A stretch of DNA of 61,088 nucleotides from Shewanella surugensis. Its GTDB lineage: Bacteria > Pseudomonadota > Gammaproteobacteria > Enterobacterales > Shewanellaceae. Positions within the stretch are counted from its first letter, which is position 1. Every line of letters starts with the position of its first letter. Positions 1 to 8,101 of the stretch are shown in pieces. The position numbers were made by a program, and so were the translations under genes. The stretch is taken from positions 1-61,088 of the forward strand of contig NZ_JAKIKS010000019.1 in NCBI RefSeq assembly GCF_023284005.1, given 5' to 3'. The notes under the pieces were generated by a model. The model was given only the letters and a program-made list of their open reading frames with translations, was not told the DNA's origin and ran no database searches.

Positions 1-57
1 AAAGTAATCAACAAAGTCATTAGACTAGGTATGCCTGAGAGAAACACCAATATTTAG
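1..57 (+). CDS. Possible 3' end of a gene cut by the window edge
   Basis: Frame 1 is open from the first base and ends in TAG at 55-57. Only 18 residues are visible, so nothing can be said about function. It may equally be chance, since the following hundred bases are rich in stops. Confidence 0.15.
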   Translation, partial: KVINKVIRLGMPERNTNI

Positions 58-159
58 ATTTTTAGCAAAAATGGGGATGATCAAACCTTATATGATTTGA
101 TCAACAACGCCTAGCAAAATACGGAAAAGAGTCTAAAGTTTGTTCTAAATATAATATCA

Positions 160-465
160 ATGATTTTAAAACGAAAAATAAGTGGTTTAATCGTTTATCC
201 GATAATGATAAAAAAAACAGCTACTTATTATGTTGTTACAACTTTACGAACTCAATGTTTACAGCCATTAGATAATGAGTTAATTGTCGCTTTTTTCTAT
301 GATGCAGCAATAACCAATTCAAATGAAAAGCTATTAACTTATCTAGAAATGGTTCGTATTGCTTTACCCAGTCAAGAAGATAAGATCTTTCTGCAAGAAA
401 AAGTTGATCGGCTGGATAGTAAACAGTTGGACATATTAAAAAAAGAAATCAAGTCGAGTATTTAA
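160..465 (+). CDS. Small hypothetical protein
   Basis: This is a 101-residue ORF that I do not recognise. It has a basic N-terminus, a moderately hydrophobic middle and a charged, probably helical C-terminus rich in Lys, Glu and Asp. No signal peptide or domain motif is visible and no convincing ribosome binding site precedes the ATG. It could be the remnant of a longer protein, because this end of the window looks like decayed accessory DNA. There is no partner gene on the same strand nearby. Confidence 0.35.
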   Translation: MILKRKISGLIVYPIMIKKTATYYVVTTLRTQCLQPLDNELIVAFFYDAAITNSNEKLLTYLEMVRIALPSQEDKIFLQEKVDRLDSKQLDILKKEIKSSI

Positions 466-517
466 ACATATTCACCGTAATGTCTTACCTAGCATTTATC
501 TGGTATACCAGTGTCAG

Positions 518-536
518 GTGGGGCAGTCTGCCCCAC
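518..536. repeat. Perfect palindrome, copy 1
   Basis: GTGGGGCAGTCTGCCCCAC is a perfect 9-bp inverted repeat around one central base. It abuts the stop codon of the minus-strand lipoprotein gene, so it may act as its transcription terminator. A near copy lies at 1218-1232, just upstream of the same gene. Confidence 0.6.
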
Positions 537-1180
537 TAAAATTCAATCGTAAATACCATTTTTAGTGAATTATCGTCCTGCTTCGCTTTATCCTCTGATT
601 TAATATTCCCCTCAAAATCAGTATCACCATAAAGCGCAAGAGCACGTGCACGGATTTTATTTTGAGTTTCTTTAGACGGACACTTTCCATTATCCCATAG
701 GTCTTTAGCTGTATCTGACGTCACGGCCTGATTCATTGAATAAAGCACAAACTTATTTTCTTCAATTTCTGGGTATTTACTCATCATGGTCTTCATTATC
801 TCAGACATAATTTGTCCAGCAACCAAAACATCATATTTTTCATTACCAGATATATTGCAATATTTCATATGAAACAGCCAATAATGAATGATAAAGGCAG
901 GTGCATATCCCCAAGGCGAAAAACTTTTAAACACCCAAAATACTCTTGGAACAGAACCGCCATCTGTTTGCATCTCTGCAGGTTGAATAAATTGACCATT
1001 TGAACGTTCAAAAGTCAGTGGATCATCTTTATCTGGAAGAAACTGAAACTCATCAGGACTAATCCATTCAACCTTTAATTTTCCAGATAATTTACCTGTT
1101 GCAGTTTCTTCGTAATGTTGAGATACACATCCAAATAAAAACAGAATCACTACAAATATGAAGAAATGTTTTTTCATCAA
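536..1180 (-). CDS. DUF1353-family lipoprotein
   Basis: The product is 214 residues. It begins with a short basic and hydrophobic signal ending in a lipobox (LFGC, Cys at about residue 18), so it is probably a membrane-anchored lipoprotein. Around residues 73-106 it carries the signature of the DUF1353 family: TDGGSVP, then a Trp, then a Gly-Tyr-Ala-Pro stretch and a His-containing IIHYWLFH segment. Family members are small proteins of unknown function found in phages and accessory regions. The C-terminus is charged. The gene stands alone, flanked by two copies of a GGGGCAG-type palindrome, which suggests it arrived with mobile DNA. Confidence 0.7.
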   Translation of the reverse strand: MMKKHFFIFVVILFLFGCVSQHYEETATGKLSGKLKVEWISPDEFQFLPDKDDPLTFERSNGQFIQPAEMQTDGGSVPRVFWVFKSFSPWGYAPAFIIHYWLFHMKYCNISGNEKYDVLVAGQIMSEIMKTMMSKYPEIEENKFVLYSMNQAVTSDTAKDLWDNGKCPSKETQNKIRARALALYGDTDFEGNIKSEDKAKQDDNSLKMVFTIEF

Positions 1181-1594
1181 TAGATCCTTCTATTTTCAAT
1201 AATTGATATTCCCAACCGGGGCAGTCTGTCCCACTTTGTATTCAATCGTTTCTTTATCCTGCTCTTTAACTTTAGTTTAGGCTTTTTACTCGGTTCTTAG
1301 GCTTCTTTACAAGAATATAAGTATCCCTTGGCAAGGGCGCATCGTTTTCCGCCAGTATGATGACTTTCTTATGATGCACGAATCCTTTCTCAATCAAGCG
1401 CGGTAATGACTCTCGCAACGCGGGGCTGATGAGGCATGGGTGATAACCAATAGATCGCGGGTACTCTTAGGCTTATCACCGTTGGCTGGATATGGTGTGG
1501 CCACTAACGTTACTTAAAGTCATTCTCGATCCCTTTCTTTTTTACTTCGTTATACTATTCAGCATTATCATCGACAACACGGATCAATGGTTAA
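1181..1594. other. Intergenic stretch with palindrome copy 2 and a decayed frame
   Basis: The region holds a second GGGGCAGTCTGTCCC palindrome at 1218-1232. It also holds a minus-strand reading frame without a start codon, described separately. The bases next to the palindrome (ATTCAATCG, then TCCTGCT) resemble those at the 3' end of the DUF1353 gene, so the two ends look like a partial duplication. Confidence 0.4.
1272..1513 (-). pseudogene. Remnant of an unidentified protein
   Basis: On the minus strand 1466-1272 is an open frame of 64 codons ending in TAA, without a start codon. Its translation is protein-like (for example SPALRESLPRLIEKGFVHHK and LPRDTYILVKKPKNRVKSLN). An adjacent frame covering about 1513-1400 gives plausible sequence upstream (ATPYPANGDKPKSTRDLLVI). 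The two would join if a single-base frameshift near 1440 were repaired. I do not recognise the family. The call is an inference from composition and the frame break. Confidence 0.3.
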
Positions 1595-2233
1595 ATGATT
1601 ATGGCTTCCATGAATAGAACACGAAGGGTTAAACAAACGCTGTTGGCCATTTTAGTGACATTATCGCTATCAAGTTGTGTTAGCTGGCTAGCGCCCAATG
1701 TTAAGACTGAGCTTGTAGAGCTACAAGCTGGTGAATATCAGCTTGACAGTCAACACGCTGCATTAATATTTAAAATCCAACACTTAGGGTTATCAACTTA
1801 TGTAGGGCGCTTTAATCAATTTGATGCAGCACTCAACTTTGATCCCAATAATATGGCGGCTGCGTCACTAAAAGCCGTAGTGGATATTCGCTCTATTGAT
1901 ATAAATAATGCAGATTTAGCTGAAACGTTACAAAACTCAACTTGGTTTAATAGCGAGCGTTTCGCACAAGCCTCATTTACTAGCCACACTGTTACAGCAA
2001 TATCAGATGGCCGTTTTAACTTTTCGGGTGATCTAACATTTAGGGGAGTCACCAAACCCATGACGTTTAAAGCGACTTTTCACGGTGGTGCGAATAACTG
2101 GCTGACAGGGAAATACACGATTGGTTTTAGTGCTGTGGGTCAAATCAGACGGTCTGACTTTGGCATGGATAGCTATATCCCTATTGTTGGTGATGAGGTC
2201 GATTTAGAAATATATGCAGAGTTTCTGAAATGA
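1595..2233 (+). CDS. YceI-family lipoprotein
   Basis: The 212-residue product starts with a basic N-region, a hydrophobic core and a lipobox (LSSC, Cys about residue 28), predicting an envelope lipoprotein. The rest fits the YceI-like lipocalin fold: an opening YQLDSQHAALIFKIQHLG strand pair, the central conversion segment NSTWFNSERFAQASFTS, then SGDLTFRGVTKPMTF and a closing VGDEVDLEIYAEF. YceI domains bind isoprenoid or other amphipathic ligands; the ligand here is unknown. ATGs at 1601 and 1610 are alternative starts. The gene is monocistronic and ends at a strong terminator. Confidence 0.85.
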   Translation: MIMASMNRTRRVKQTLLAILVTLSLSSCVSWLAPNVKTELVELQAGEYQLDSQHAALIFKIQHLGLSTYVGRFNQFDAALNFDPNNMAAASLKAVVDIRSIDINNADLAETLQNSTWFNSERFAQASFTSHTVTAISDGRFNFSGDLTFRGVTKPMTFKATFHGGANNWLTGKYTIGFSAVGQIRRSDFGMDSYIPIVGDEVDLEIYAEFLK

Positions 2234-2381
2234 ATTTTTGAATATTGATAGCTAGACAGTCAATTTAAACTGAAAAAACAGTTGGTTGTTTTCACTCCGT
2301 TCAACATTATAACCAACGACTTTTAGCCTTTTAATACGGTGTGAAGTGTTAACCTAAATACTTTCTCTAATCGAAACGATA

Positions 2382-2412
2382 TGAGCTAGAGATCTGTCTC
2401 TAGCTCATTTTT
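2382..2412 (+). terminator. Rho-independent terminator of the YceI gene
   Basis: A near-perfect hairpin (GAGCTAGAGA and TCTCTAGCTC arms) is followed by a T-rich tract. It lies between the convergent YceI-family gene and glpD. Confidence 0.75.
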
Positions 2413-2453
2413 ATCTAATAAGTGGTTTTGCTTCATGTTAGGTGCATTACTTT

Positions 2454-3995
2454 TTAGCCATACTTCAACAGACTGTCAGGCGCAGCGTTGAGTGACTTTT
2501 TTGCCAGGTAATCAGCCACTCTTTGTTGCTGCACATCATTAAGGTAAAGGCCTAATTTTGTGCGTCTCCAGAGGATATCATCGACATGAACGCCCCATTC
2601 CTTTGTCATTAAATAATCCACTTCAGCGGCATATAGGCCGGCTCCAAAGTGCTCGCCGAGTTCAGTTAATTCCGTCGCTTCAGCTAAGAAATCTAAACAA
2701 AGCGAGCCGTAGCTGCGGCTAAAACGAGTGGCTATTGATCGCGGTAACCAAGGGAAATCATTGAGTAATTTCTTTTCAAAAATAGCTTTAAAGTTAACCG
2801 TGTCATGGATGTCTTCTGTGCCAGGCAAAGGGGCGTCGACGGTCCATGCTGTGCCGATATGATCATAATAAGGGGTTAATTTTGTCATGGCTGATTCAGC
2901 TAATTTTCGGTAAGTCGTGATTTTACCGCCAAAAACAGACAGTAAGGGACAATGGCCATTATTATCTTCAATTTCGACAGTATAATCTCGGGTTATCGTG
3001 GATGCTTTATCGGATTCATCATCACATAAAGGTCTAACGCCAGAGTAACTGGAGACAATATCTGCAATACTGATTTGTTTACTAAAGTGTTGATTAACAA
3101 TACTGATAAGGTAATCTTTCTCTTCGCTGGAAATAGCCACCGCCGCAGGATCGCCTTGGTATTCAACATCGGTTGTACCAATGAGTGAAAAATCATCATT
3201 GTAGGGGATCACAAACACAATACGCTGATCTTCGTTTTGTAAAATATAAGCCTGTTTTTCATCATGAATTTTAGGCACAATAATATGACTGCCCTTGATG
3301 AGGCGTATACCATGAGCCGCTTTAAGTTTTAGACCATCTTCAATAAAGGAGGCGACCCATGGGCCTGCTGCATTAACCAACCCTTTTGCATAAATACATT
3401 GAACTTCATGGGTTAATGTATTTTCGATATGAATCTCCCAGAAACCGTCTTTTCGTTTTGCGCTAATACAACGGGTTTGGGTGACGACGGTTGCGCCTTT
3501 ATTACGGGCCGCAATGGCATTGAGTACGACAAGCCTTGCATCATCGACATAACAATCGGAGTATTCAAACCCACGCTTGAGGTCTTTTTTTAGCGGACTG
3601 CTGGTGTCAAATTTAATATTTTTAGATGCGGCAAGGGTTTCTCTTTTACCTAAAATATCATATAAAAATAGCCCTGCACGGATCATCCATGCGGGGCGTA
3701 AATGAGGTTGATGAGGCAAACGAAAGCGCATTGGAGAAACAATATGTGGTGCTTTTTTTAGCATAACTTCTCTCTCTGCAAGTGCTTCACGTACCAAGCG
3801 AAACTCATAGTGTTCCAGATAGCGTAATCCACCGTGGATGAGTTTGCTACTTGCCGAAGAAGTGGCTTGTGCTAAATCATTTTGCTCACATAAGAAGACA
3901 GATAAGCCACGTCCAGCAGCATCGGCTGCAATGCCTACGCCGTTGATCCCGCCACCCACGACAAATAAGTCTACTGTCTCTTGTTTCTTAGTCAT
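2454..3995 (-). CDS. glpD: Aerobic glycerol-3-phosphate dehydrogenase
   Basis: The 513-residue FAD flavoprotein oxidises sn-glycerol 3-phosphate to dihydroxyacetone phosphate at the cytoplasmic face of the membrane and passes electrons to ubiquinone. The N-terminus has the dinucleotide-binding motif VVGGGINGVGIAADAAGRG. It is followed by the GlpD signature ATSSASSKLIHGGLRYLEHYE and later GLVNAAGPW and GTTDVEYQGDP segments. Length matches E. coli GlpD (about 500). The ATG at 3995 follows a typical leader. No other glp gene is adjacent. Two GlpR-like operators sit 86-165 bp upstream, which suggests induction by glycerol 3-phosphate. Confidence 0.95.
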   Translation of the reverse strand: MTKKQETVDLFVVGGGINGVGIAADAAGRGLSVFLCEQNDLAQATSSASSKLIHGGLRYLEHYEFRLVREALAEREVMLKKAPHIVSPMRFRLPHQPHLRPAWMIRAGLFLYDILGKRETLAASKNIKFDTSSPLKKDLKRGFEYSDCYVDDARLVVLNAIAARNKGATVVTQTRCISAKRKDGFWEIHIENTLTHEVQCIYAKGLVNAAGPWVASFIEDGLKLKAAHGIRLIKGSHIIVPKIHDEKQAYILQNEDQRIVFVIPYNDDFSLIGTTDVEYQGDPAAVAISSEEKDYLISIVNQHFSKQISIADIVSSYSGVRPLCDDESDKASTITRDYTVEIEDNNGHCPLLSVFGGKITTYRKLAESAMTKLTPYYDHIGTAWTVDAPLPGTEDIHDTVNFKAIFEKKLLNDFPWLPRSIATRFSRSYGSLCLDFLAEATELTELGEHFGAGLYAAEVDYLMTKEWGVHVDDILWRRTKLGLYLNDVQQQRVADYLAKKSLNAAPDSLLKYG

Positions 3996-4080
3996 TTATC
4001 ACCCCTTTGTGTTTTATATGCTCAGTGCTGGTTCACAATAACGATATTTTGAATCATTACTTATCATCAGTATAACTCGG

Positions 4081-4160
4081 AATGTTCGTTTTCGAACTAA
4101 TTGATGTTCAATTTATATTGTTTCGGATTTTTTTTCAATCTACTTCGAACTTTTTCGAAG
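4081..4160. promoter_or_regulatory. Two GlpR-like operators upstream of glpD
   Basis: ATGTTCGTTTTCGAACT at 4082-4098 and ACTTCGAACTTTTTCGAAG at 4142-4160 are inverted repeats built on TTCG/CGAA half sites. This resembles the E. coli GlpR operator, which has ATGTTCG and CGAACAT arms. The assignment to GlpR is inferred from sequence likeness and from the position in the glpD leader. The remainder of 3996-4320 shows no gene. Confidence 0.5.
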
Positions 4161-4320
4161 ATTTAAAGTGAGTTGTGGAGTGTGTGAATATGAAGTCTTT
4201 GATTTTAAATAAGTCTTTTGAAACCGTTAATCAAGATGTCACTCAATTGGGTGTAATTGTGGTGTGAGTTTTATGTTATCGTGGATTAATCGTTGATTAT
4301 TTGTATGTGGTGGTGAGTAA

Positions 4321-5934
4321 GTGAATAGAATATTTTATTTTATGATGTTGAATATCATTAATTTAATATCAGGTACGGGATTGGCATCGGCATCGGAGCT
4401 GAAGATAGAAGAGCAAGTCAATTTAACGCAATACCGACATGATGTTAGCGTATTAGCAAGCGATCAATTTGGTGGCAGGGGACCTTTATCAGCGGGGGAG
4501 ACGTTAACGCTGTCCTATCTCGTTAATGCCTTTAAAGAAATGGGGCTGAAACCGGGATTTGGCGATAGCTACTTGCAGGGTGTCCCGCTAGCAAAGATGA
4601 CCCCAGAGTCGAAGATGTCTTTAAATGTTGGGGATCTTCGTTTTAAAAATGGAGTGGATTTTACGGCTCGGACAGAGCGGATGGATGCACTCATTAAGCT
4701 ATCAAAGAGTGAATTGGTGTTTGTGGGCTATGGTATTAATGCGCCTGAATATGGTTGGAATGATTATGAGGGCATTGATGTGAAAGGTAAGACGGTGATC
4801 GTTTTAGTCAATGATCCAGGCTTTGCGACTCAAGATCCTCAGTTGTTTAAAGGTAACGCCATGACATATTACGGGCGTTGGACCTATAAATATGAAGAAG
4901 CTGCTCGTCAAGGCGCTGCTGCAGCACTTATCGTACATGAAACCGCGCCCGCCGCTTATGGGTGGGGCGTGGTAAAAAATTCTAATACTGGCAGTAAATT
5001 TACCTTAGTTGATGAAAATAACAATCAGGATAAATTGGGGGTTTTAGGCTGGTTACAAAAAGAGGCCGCAGAGCAGATTTTTGCTGAAGCAGGATTGGAT
5101 TATAACAAACAGAAAGTAGAGGCGGCAAAGAAAGGTTTTAAAGCGTTAGGTCTAAATTCGACGGTAAGTTTAACCTTGAAAACCCATATCGAAAAAGAAA
5201 CATCCTATAATGTACTTGCTCTACTTCCTGGGAGCGAGCACGCTAAAGAAATGGTGGTGTTACAGGCTCATTGGGATCATTTAGGGACTGTTATTGACGA
5301 AAAAGGCAAAAAACACATTTACAATGGCGCGGTTGATAATGCGAGCGGTGTGGCGGGGGTGCTTGAACTAGCAAGGATATTTAAAAAACTATCGCTTATC
5401 AAACCCTTTCAGCGTTCTATCTTATTTGCTTCCTTCACCGCTGAAGAAACAGGATTAATCGGCGCACAACATTTTTCACTCAATCCTCCCATAGCCACGA
5501 AAAATATCGTGGCTTTTTTGAATATTGACGGGATGAATGTGAATGATGAAGTGAGTTATATTTTACGATATGGTGACGGTGTATCGACATTAGAAACCGA
5601 TTTAGCCCTTGCTGCTAAATCACAAGGGCGAACAGTTAAGGGCGATCCTCGTCCTGAAAATGGCCTCTTATATCGTTCGGATCATTTTGCTTTAGCACAA
5701 CAAGGGGTACCTGGATTATTATTTATGAGTCTAGGTGATACGGATCCAGATTATATTGCCCACAAATACCACAAAGATACGGATGATTTTTCGCAAAGTT
5801 GGACTTTAGGGGGGGTAAAACAAGATTTAGGGCTTATCGGCAGTATTTTAGCAAAACTGGCTAATAATAATGATTGGCCGCGTTGGATAGAGCATTCTGA
5901 TTTCAAAAAACGCCGCGCTGAAGATGGTCGCTAG
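4321..5934 (+). CDS. M28-family zinc aminopeptidase with PA domain
   Basis: The 537-residue protein is predicted exported: a hydrophobic N-terminus precedes an Ala-Ser-Ala region near residues 22-26. Residues about 130-260 fit a protease-associated (PA) domain. The catalytic M28 domain shows the co-catalytic zinc ligands in order: HWDHLG (about 319), DNASGVAG (about 339), AEETGLIG (catalytic Glu pair), NIDGMN, and a C-terminal SDHFALAQQGVP His. It should remove N-terminal residues from peptides in the periplasm. The start is GTG at 4321; there is no in-frame ATG before the signal. It is monocistronic and ends before a bidirectional terminator shared with dgkA. Confidence 0.88.
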   Translation: MNRIFYFMMLNIINLISGTGLASASELKIEEQVNLTQYRHDVSVLASDQFGGRGPLSAGETLTLSYLVNAFKEMGLKPGFGDSYLQGVPLAKMTPESKMSLNVGDLRFKNGVDFTARTERMDALIKLSKSELVFVGYGINAPEYGWNDYEGIDVKGKTVIVLVNDPGFATQDPQLFKGNAMTYYGRWTYKYEEAARQGAAAALIVHETAPAAYGWGVVKNSNTGSKFTLVDENNNQDKLGVLGWLQKEAAEQIFAEAGLDYNKQKVEAAKKGFKALGLNSTVSLTLKTHIEKETSYNVLALLPGSEHAKEMVVLQAHWDHLGTVIDEKGKKHIYNGAVDNASGVAGVLELARIFKKLSLIKPFQRSILFASFTAEETGLIGAQHFSLNPPIATKNIVAFLNIDGMNVNDEVSYILRYGDGVSTLETDLALAAKSQGRTVKGDPRPENGLLYRSDHFALAQQGVPGLLFMSLGDTDPDYIAHKYHKDTDDFSQSWTLGGVKQDLGLIGSILAKLANNNDWPRWIEHSDFKKRRAEDGR

Positions 5935-5975
5935 TATTTGATTGATCCTGATTTATTAATATTAGCTTATGGCTA

Positions 5976-6006
5976 AAACAGGCAGAGACTTCATTTCTGC
6001 CTGTTT
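5976..6006. terminator. Bidirectional terminator
   Basis: Ten-base arms AAACAGGCAG (5976-5985) and CTGCCTGTTT (5997-6006) form a hairpin between the convergent M28 peptidase and dgkA genes, with A and T runs on both sides. Confidence 0.7.
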
Positions 6007-6021
6007 GACTTGGATCTGTTA

Positions 6022-6393
6022 TTAAACGAACCTTGAAGCTAAAATCATTACCCAAGTGATCCCACATAAAAGTAAACTCATAAAGACAGCTGCAGAGGCA
6101 ATATCTTTTGCTTGGCCGCTTAAGTGATGATGCTCACGACTGATCCTGTCAACCACGGCTTCAACCGCAGAATTGAGTAACTCCGTGATGAGTACGATAA
6201 AGACGGTCATGATGAGCAAGAGCCGCTCAACGAGAGTGGCATCAATTAACAGTGCGATGGGGATAAGAATGATAGCGAGTACACATTCTTGTCTAAAGGC
6301 TGCTTCGTGTTTCCAAGCCGCTTGTAATCCTTTAAATGAAAAGTTGGTTGCTCTAATGATACGTTTTATACCGTGATTATTTTCTGGTTTCAT
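6022..6393 (-). CDS. dgkA: Diacylglycerol kinase
   Basis: This small trimeric inner-membrane kinase phosphorylates diacylglycerol to phosphatidate, recycling lipid left over from osmoregulated glucan or lipid A modification. The start at 6393 gives 123 residues, the family's usual size. The frame stays open to an upstream ATG at 6450, but 6393 has AAGG in front and begins at the family-typical MKPENNHGIKRIIRA. Three membrane segments are visible, with the catalytic signature ELLNSAVEAVVDRIS around residues 70-84. An 8-bp inverted repeat (GCTTCAAC/GTTGAAGC, 6452-6480) lies in the leader. Confidence 0.93.
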   Translation of the reverse strand: MKPENNHGIKRIIRATNFSFKGLQAAWKHEAAFRQECVLAIILIPIALLIDATLVERLLLIMTVFIVLITELLNSAVEAVVDRISREHHHLSGQAKDIASAAVFMSLLLCGITWVMILASRFV

Positions 6394-6643
6394 AACGACC
6401 TTGATAAAAATATTGATAATACGAATATTCAGTACAAATGATAAATTCATGGCTTCAACTGCTGGTTTGACGGTTGAAGCGGCCAGAGTATAAACCTAAA
6501 AGGCTCATCAACGCCAATTTAAGAGCGAGCTTAATAAAATGTGAGAACGTGTGGTTTATGGGTAGATCACTCATAAAAGATGAAAGAATAATATTGATGA
6601 CCGTACTATCCTTGTTTATTGGAGCCTTGAAAGAGAAAATAGA

Positions 6644-7531
6644 ATGCACAGAACATTATTTTTGTTGATGACATTGTTGTGCTTTGGTGTCCTTCAAGCT
6701 GAAGTATTACTTTGGCGACCGCCAATTCAATTAGCAACAGATATGCCTGAAGACATTAATGTATCTGATTATTTAATTAGTGAAAAGTTGGATGGGGTGA
6801 GAGGTTATTGGGATGGCTCGGCGCTTTATACTCGTTCAGGGAACATGATTTCGGTGCCAGTATGGTTTAGTCGAGATTTCCCCGCTTATCCTTTAGATGG
6901 TGAGCTTTGGCTTGGCAGAAATCGTTTTCATAAGATGCTCAGCCTGATTAAGCAAACTAACCCTGATCCACAATTGTGGCGATCGGTCCGCTTTATGGTG
7001 TTTGATTTACCAGCATCAACACAGCGTTTTAACTTACGTTATCACGTTATGCAAGCGCAATTAAAGGGGCTGTCAGCGTTCTTAGAAGTGATCCCTCAAT
7101 ACACGCTAAAATCTCAAAAAGAACTTGATACGTTATTCATTAAGACTATTGAGTTGGGTGGAGAAGGGCTCATGTTACATGAAAAAACTGCGCTGTATCA
7201 AATAGGTAGAAGCAATAAGATCATTAAACTCAAACCTATTGATGAAGCGAAAGCCAAGGTTGTGGGCTATCAAGCAGGTAAAGGGAAGTTTAGCGGTATG
7301 ATGGGCGCATTATTAGTGACAATGCCCAATGGCAAGCCATTTAAGTTAGGCACAGGCTTTAGCGATGCACAAAGACAAAATCCGCCTAAAATGGGCACTC
7401 AGGTTATTTATCAATATCGGGGAGTGACGCATAAAGGGATCCCTAGATTTGCTAGCTTTTTGAGCGTGAGTTCAGAAAGTCAGTCTCAAGATGGGGTTAA
7501 TGACATTACCGAAAGGAAAAATGATGATTAA
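6644..7531 (+). CDS. ligE: Exported ATP-dependent DNA ligase (Lig E type)
   Basis: The 295-residue product has a clear signal peptide (about residues 1-19, ending LQAEV), so it is predicted periplasmic. The nucleotidyltransferase domain shows motif I SEKLDGVRG with the adenylated Lys at about residue 47. Further motifs are RSGN, DGELWLG, a late EGLMLHE and IKLKP. A short OB-fold follows (GALLVTMPNG, FKLGTGF). This is the minimal Lig E architecture known from Haemophilus, Neisseria and Vibrio, where it joins nicks in DNA outside the cytoplasm, perhaps during DNA uptake or in matrix DNA. Role here is by family inference. It overlaps the next gene by 8 bp. Confidence 0.88.
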   Translation: MHRTLFLLMTLLCFGVLQAEVLLWRPPIQLATDMPEDINVSDYLISEKLDGVRGYWDGSALYTRSGNMISVPVWFSRDFPAYPLDGELWLGRNRFHKMLSLIKQTNPDPQLWRSVRFMVFDLPASTQRFNLRYHVMQAQLKGLSAFLEVIPQYTLKSQKELDTLFIKTIELGGEGLMLHEKTALYQIGRSNKIIKLKPIDEAKAKVVGYQAGKGKFSGMMGALLVTMPNGKPFKLGTGFSDAQRQNPPKMGTQVIYQYRGVTHKGIPRFASFLSVSSESQSQDGVNDITERKNDD

Positions 7532-7985
7532 ATCAATACTATTAGTCTGTATGGGAAATATTTGCCGCTCACCGACCGCTGAAGCGATTTTTAAAGTTAA
7601 AATGGCTGCATCTGGGATTAAGGTGTTTATTGATTCTGCGGGTACGTTAGCTTATCACCAGGGGTCTTTACCCGATCATCGCTCGGTGATAGCGGGAAAT
7701 AAAAGAGGATATGTTTTTGATAATATGATCGCGAGGCAGATCATTGAGCAAGATTTTGAACAATTTGATTTGATATTAGCGGCGGATGAAAATAATTTGG
7801 CCGATTTAAGAACGACATGTCCTCAACGATATCAAGATAAATTAAAATTGATGATGGCTTTTTCATCCTTAGATGATAAAAATGTGCCGGATCCCTATTA
7901 TGGTCAAGGTGATGGTTTTGAAGGGGTGATTAATTTACTCGAGGAAAGTGCAGAACAGTGGATACAATTTTTATTATCTGAGTAA
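7524..7985 (+). CDS. Low-molecular-weight protein tyrosine phosphatase
   Basis: The 153-residue cytoplasmic phosphatase carries the P-loop CMGNICRSP (CX5RS) right at the N-terminus (about residue 9) and the general-acid loop DPYYGQGDGFE near the C-terminus, both diagnostic for LMW-PTPs. Start 7524 is preferred over the adjacent ATG at 7521: it leaves six bases after the AAAGGA ribosome site and gives the family-typical MIKSILLVCMGN. The overlap with the ligase gene suggests translational coupling. Its substrate is unknown; no tyrosine kinase gene is nearby. Confidence 0.93.
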   Translation: MIKSILLVCMGNICRSPTAEAIFKVKMAASGIKVFIDSAGTLAYHQGSLPDHRSVIAGNKRGYVFDNMIARQIIEQDFEQFDLILAADENNLADLRTTCPQRYQDKLKLMMAFSSLDDKNVPDPYYGQGDGFEGVINLLEESAEQWIQFLLSE

Positions 7986-8101
7986 GCATGAAATAGGACC
8001 GATAAGTATGCCCAATTAAGTAAAAGAAAATGAAGACGACAGGCTCTCACTTTTTATTGGGCATAATGTTAAGTAAATTATTTTATATAAAGCATGTTAT
8101 A

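Noticed and set aside
6455..6668. Two opposed 64-codon ORFs between dgkA and the ligase gene
   Set aside because: They lie antisense to each other, neither has a ribosome site or family resemblance, and the space is sufficient for two divergent promoters.
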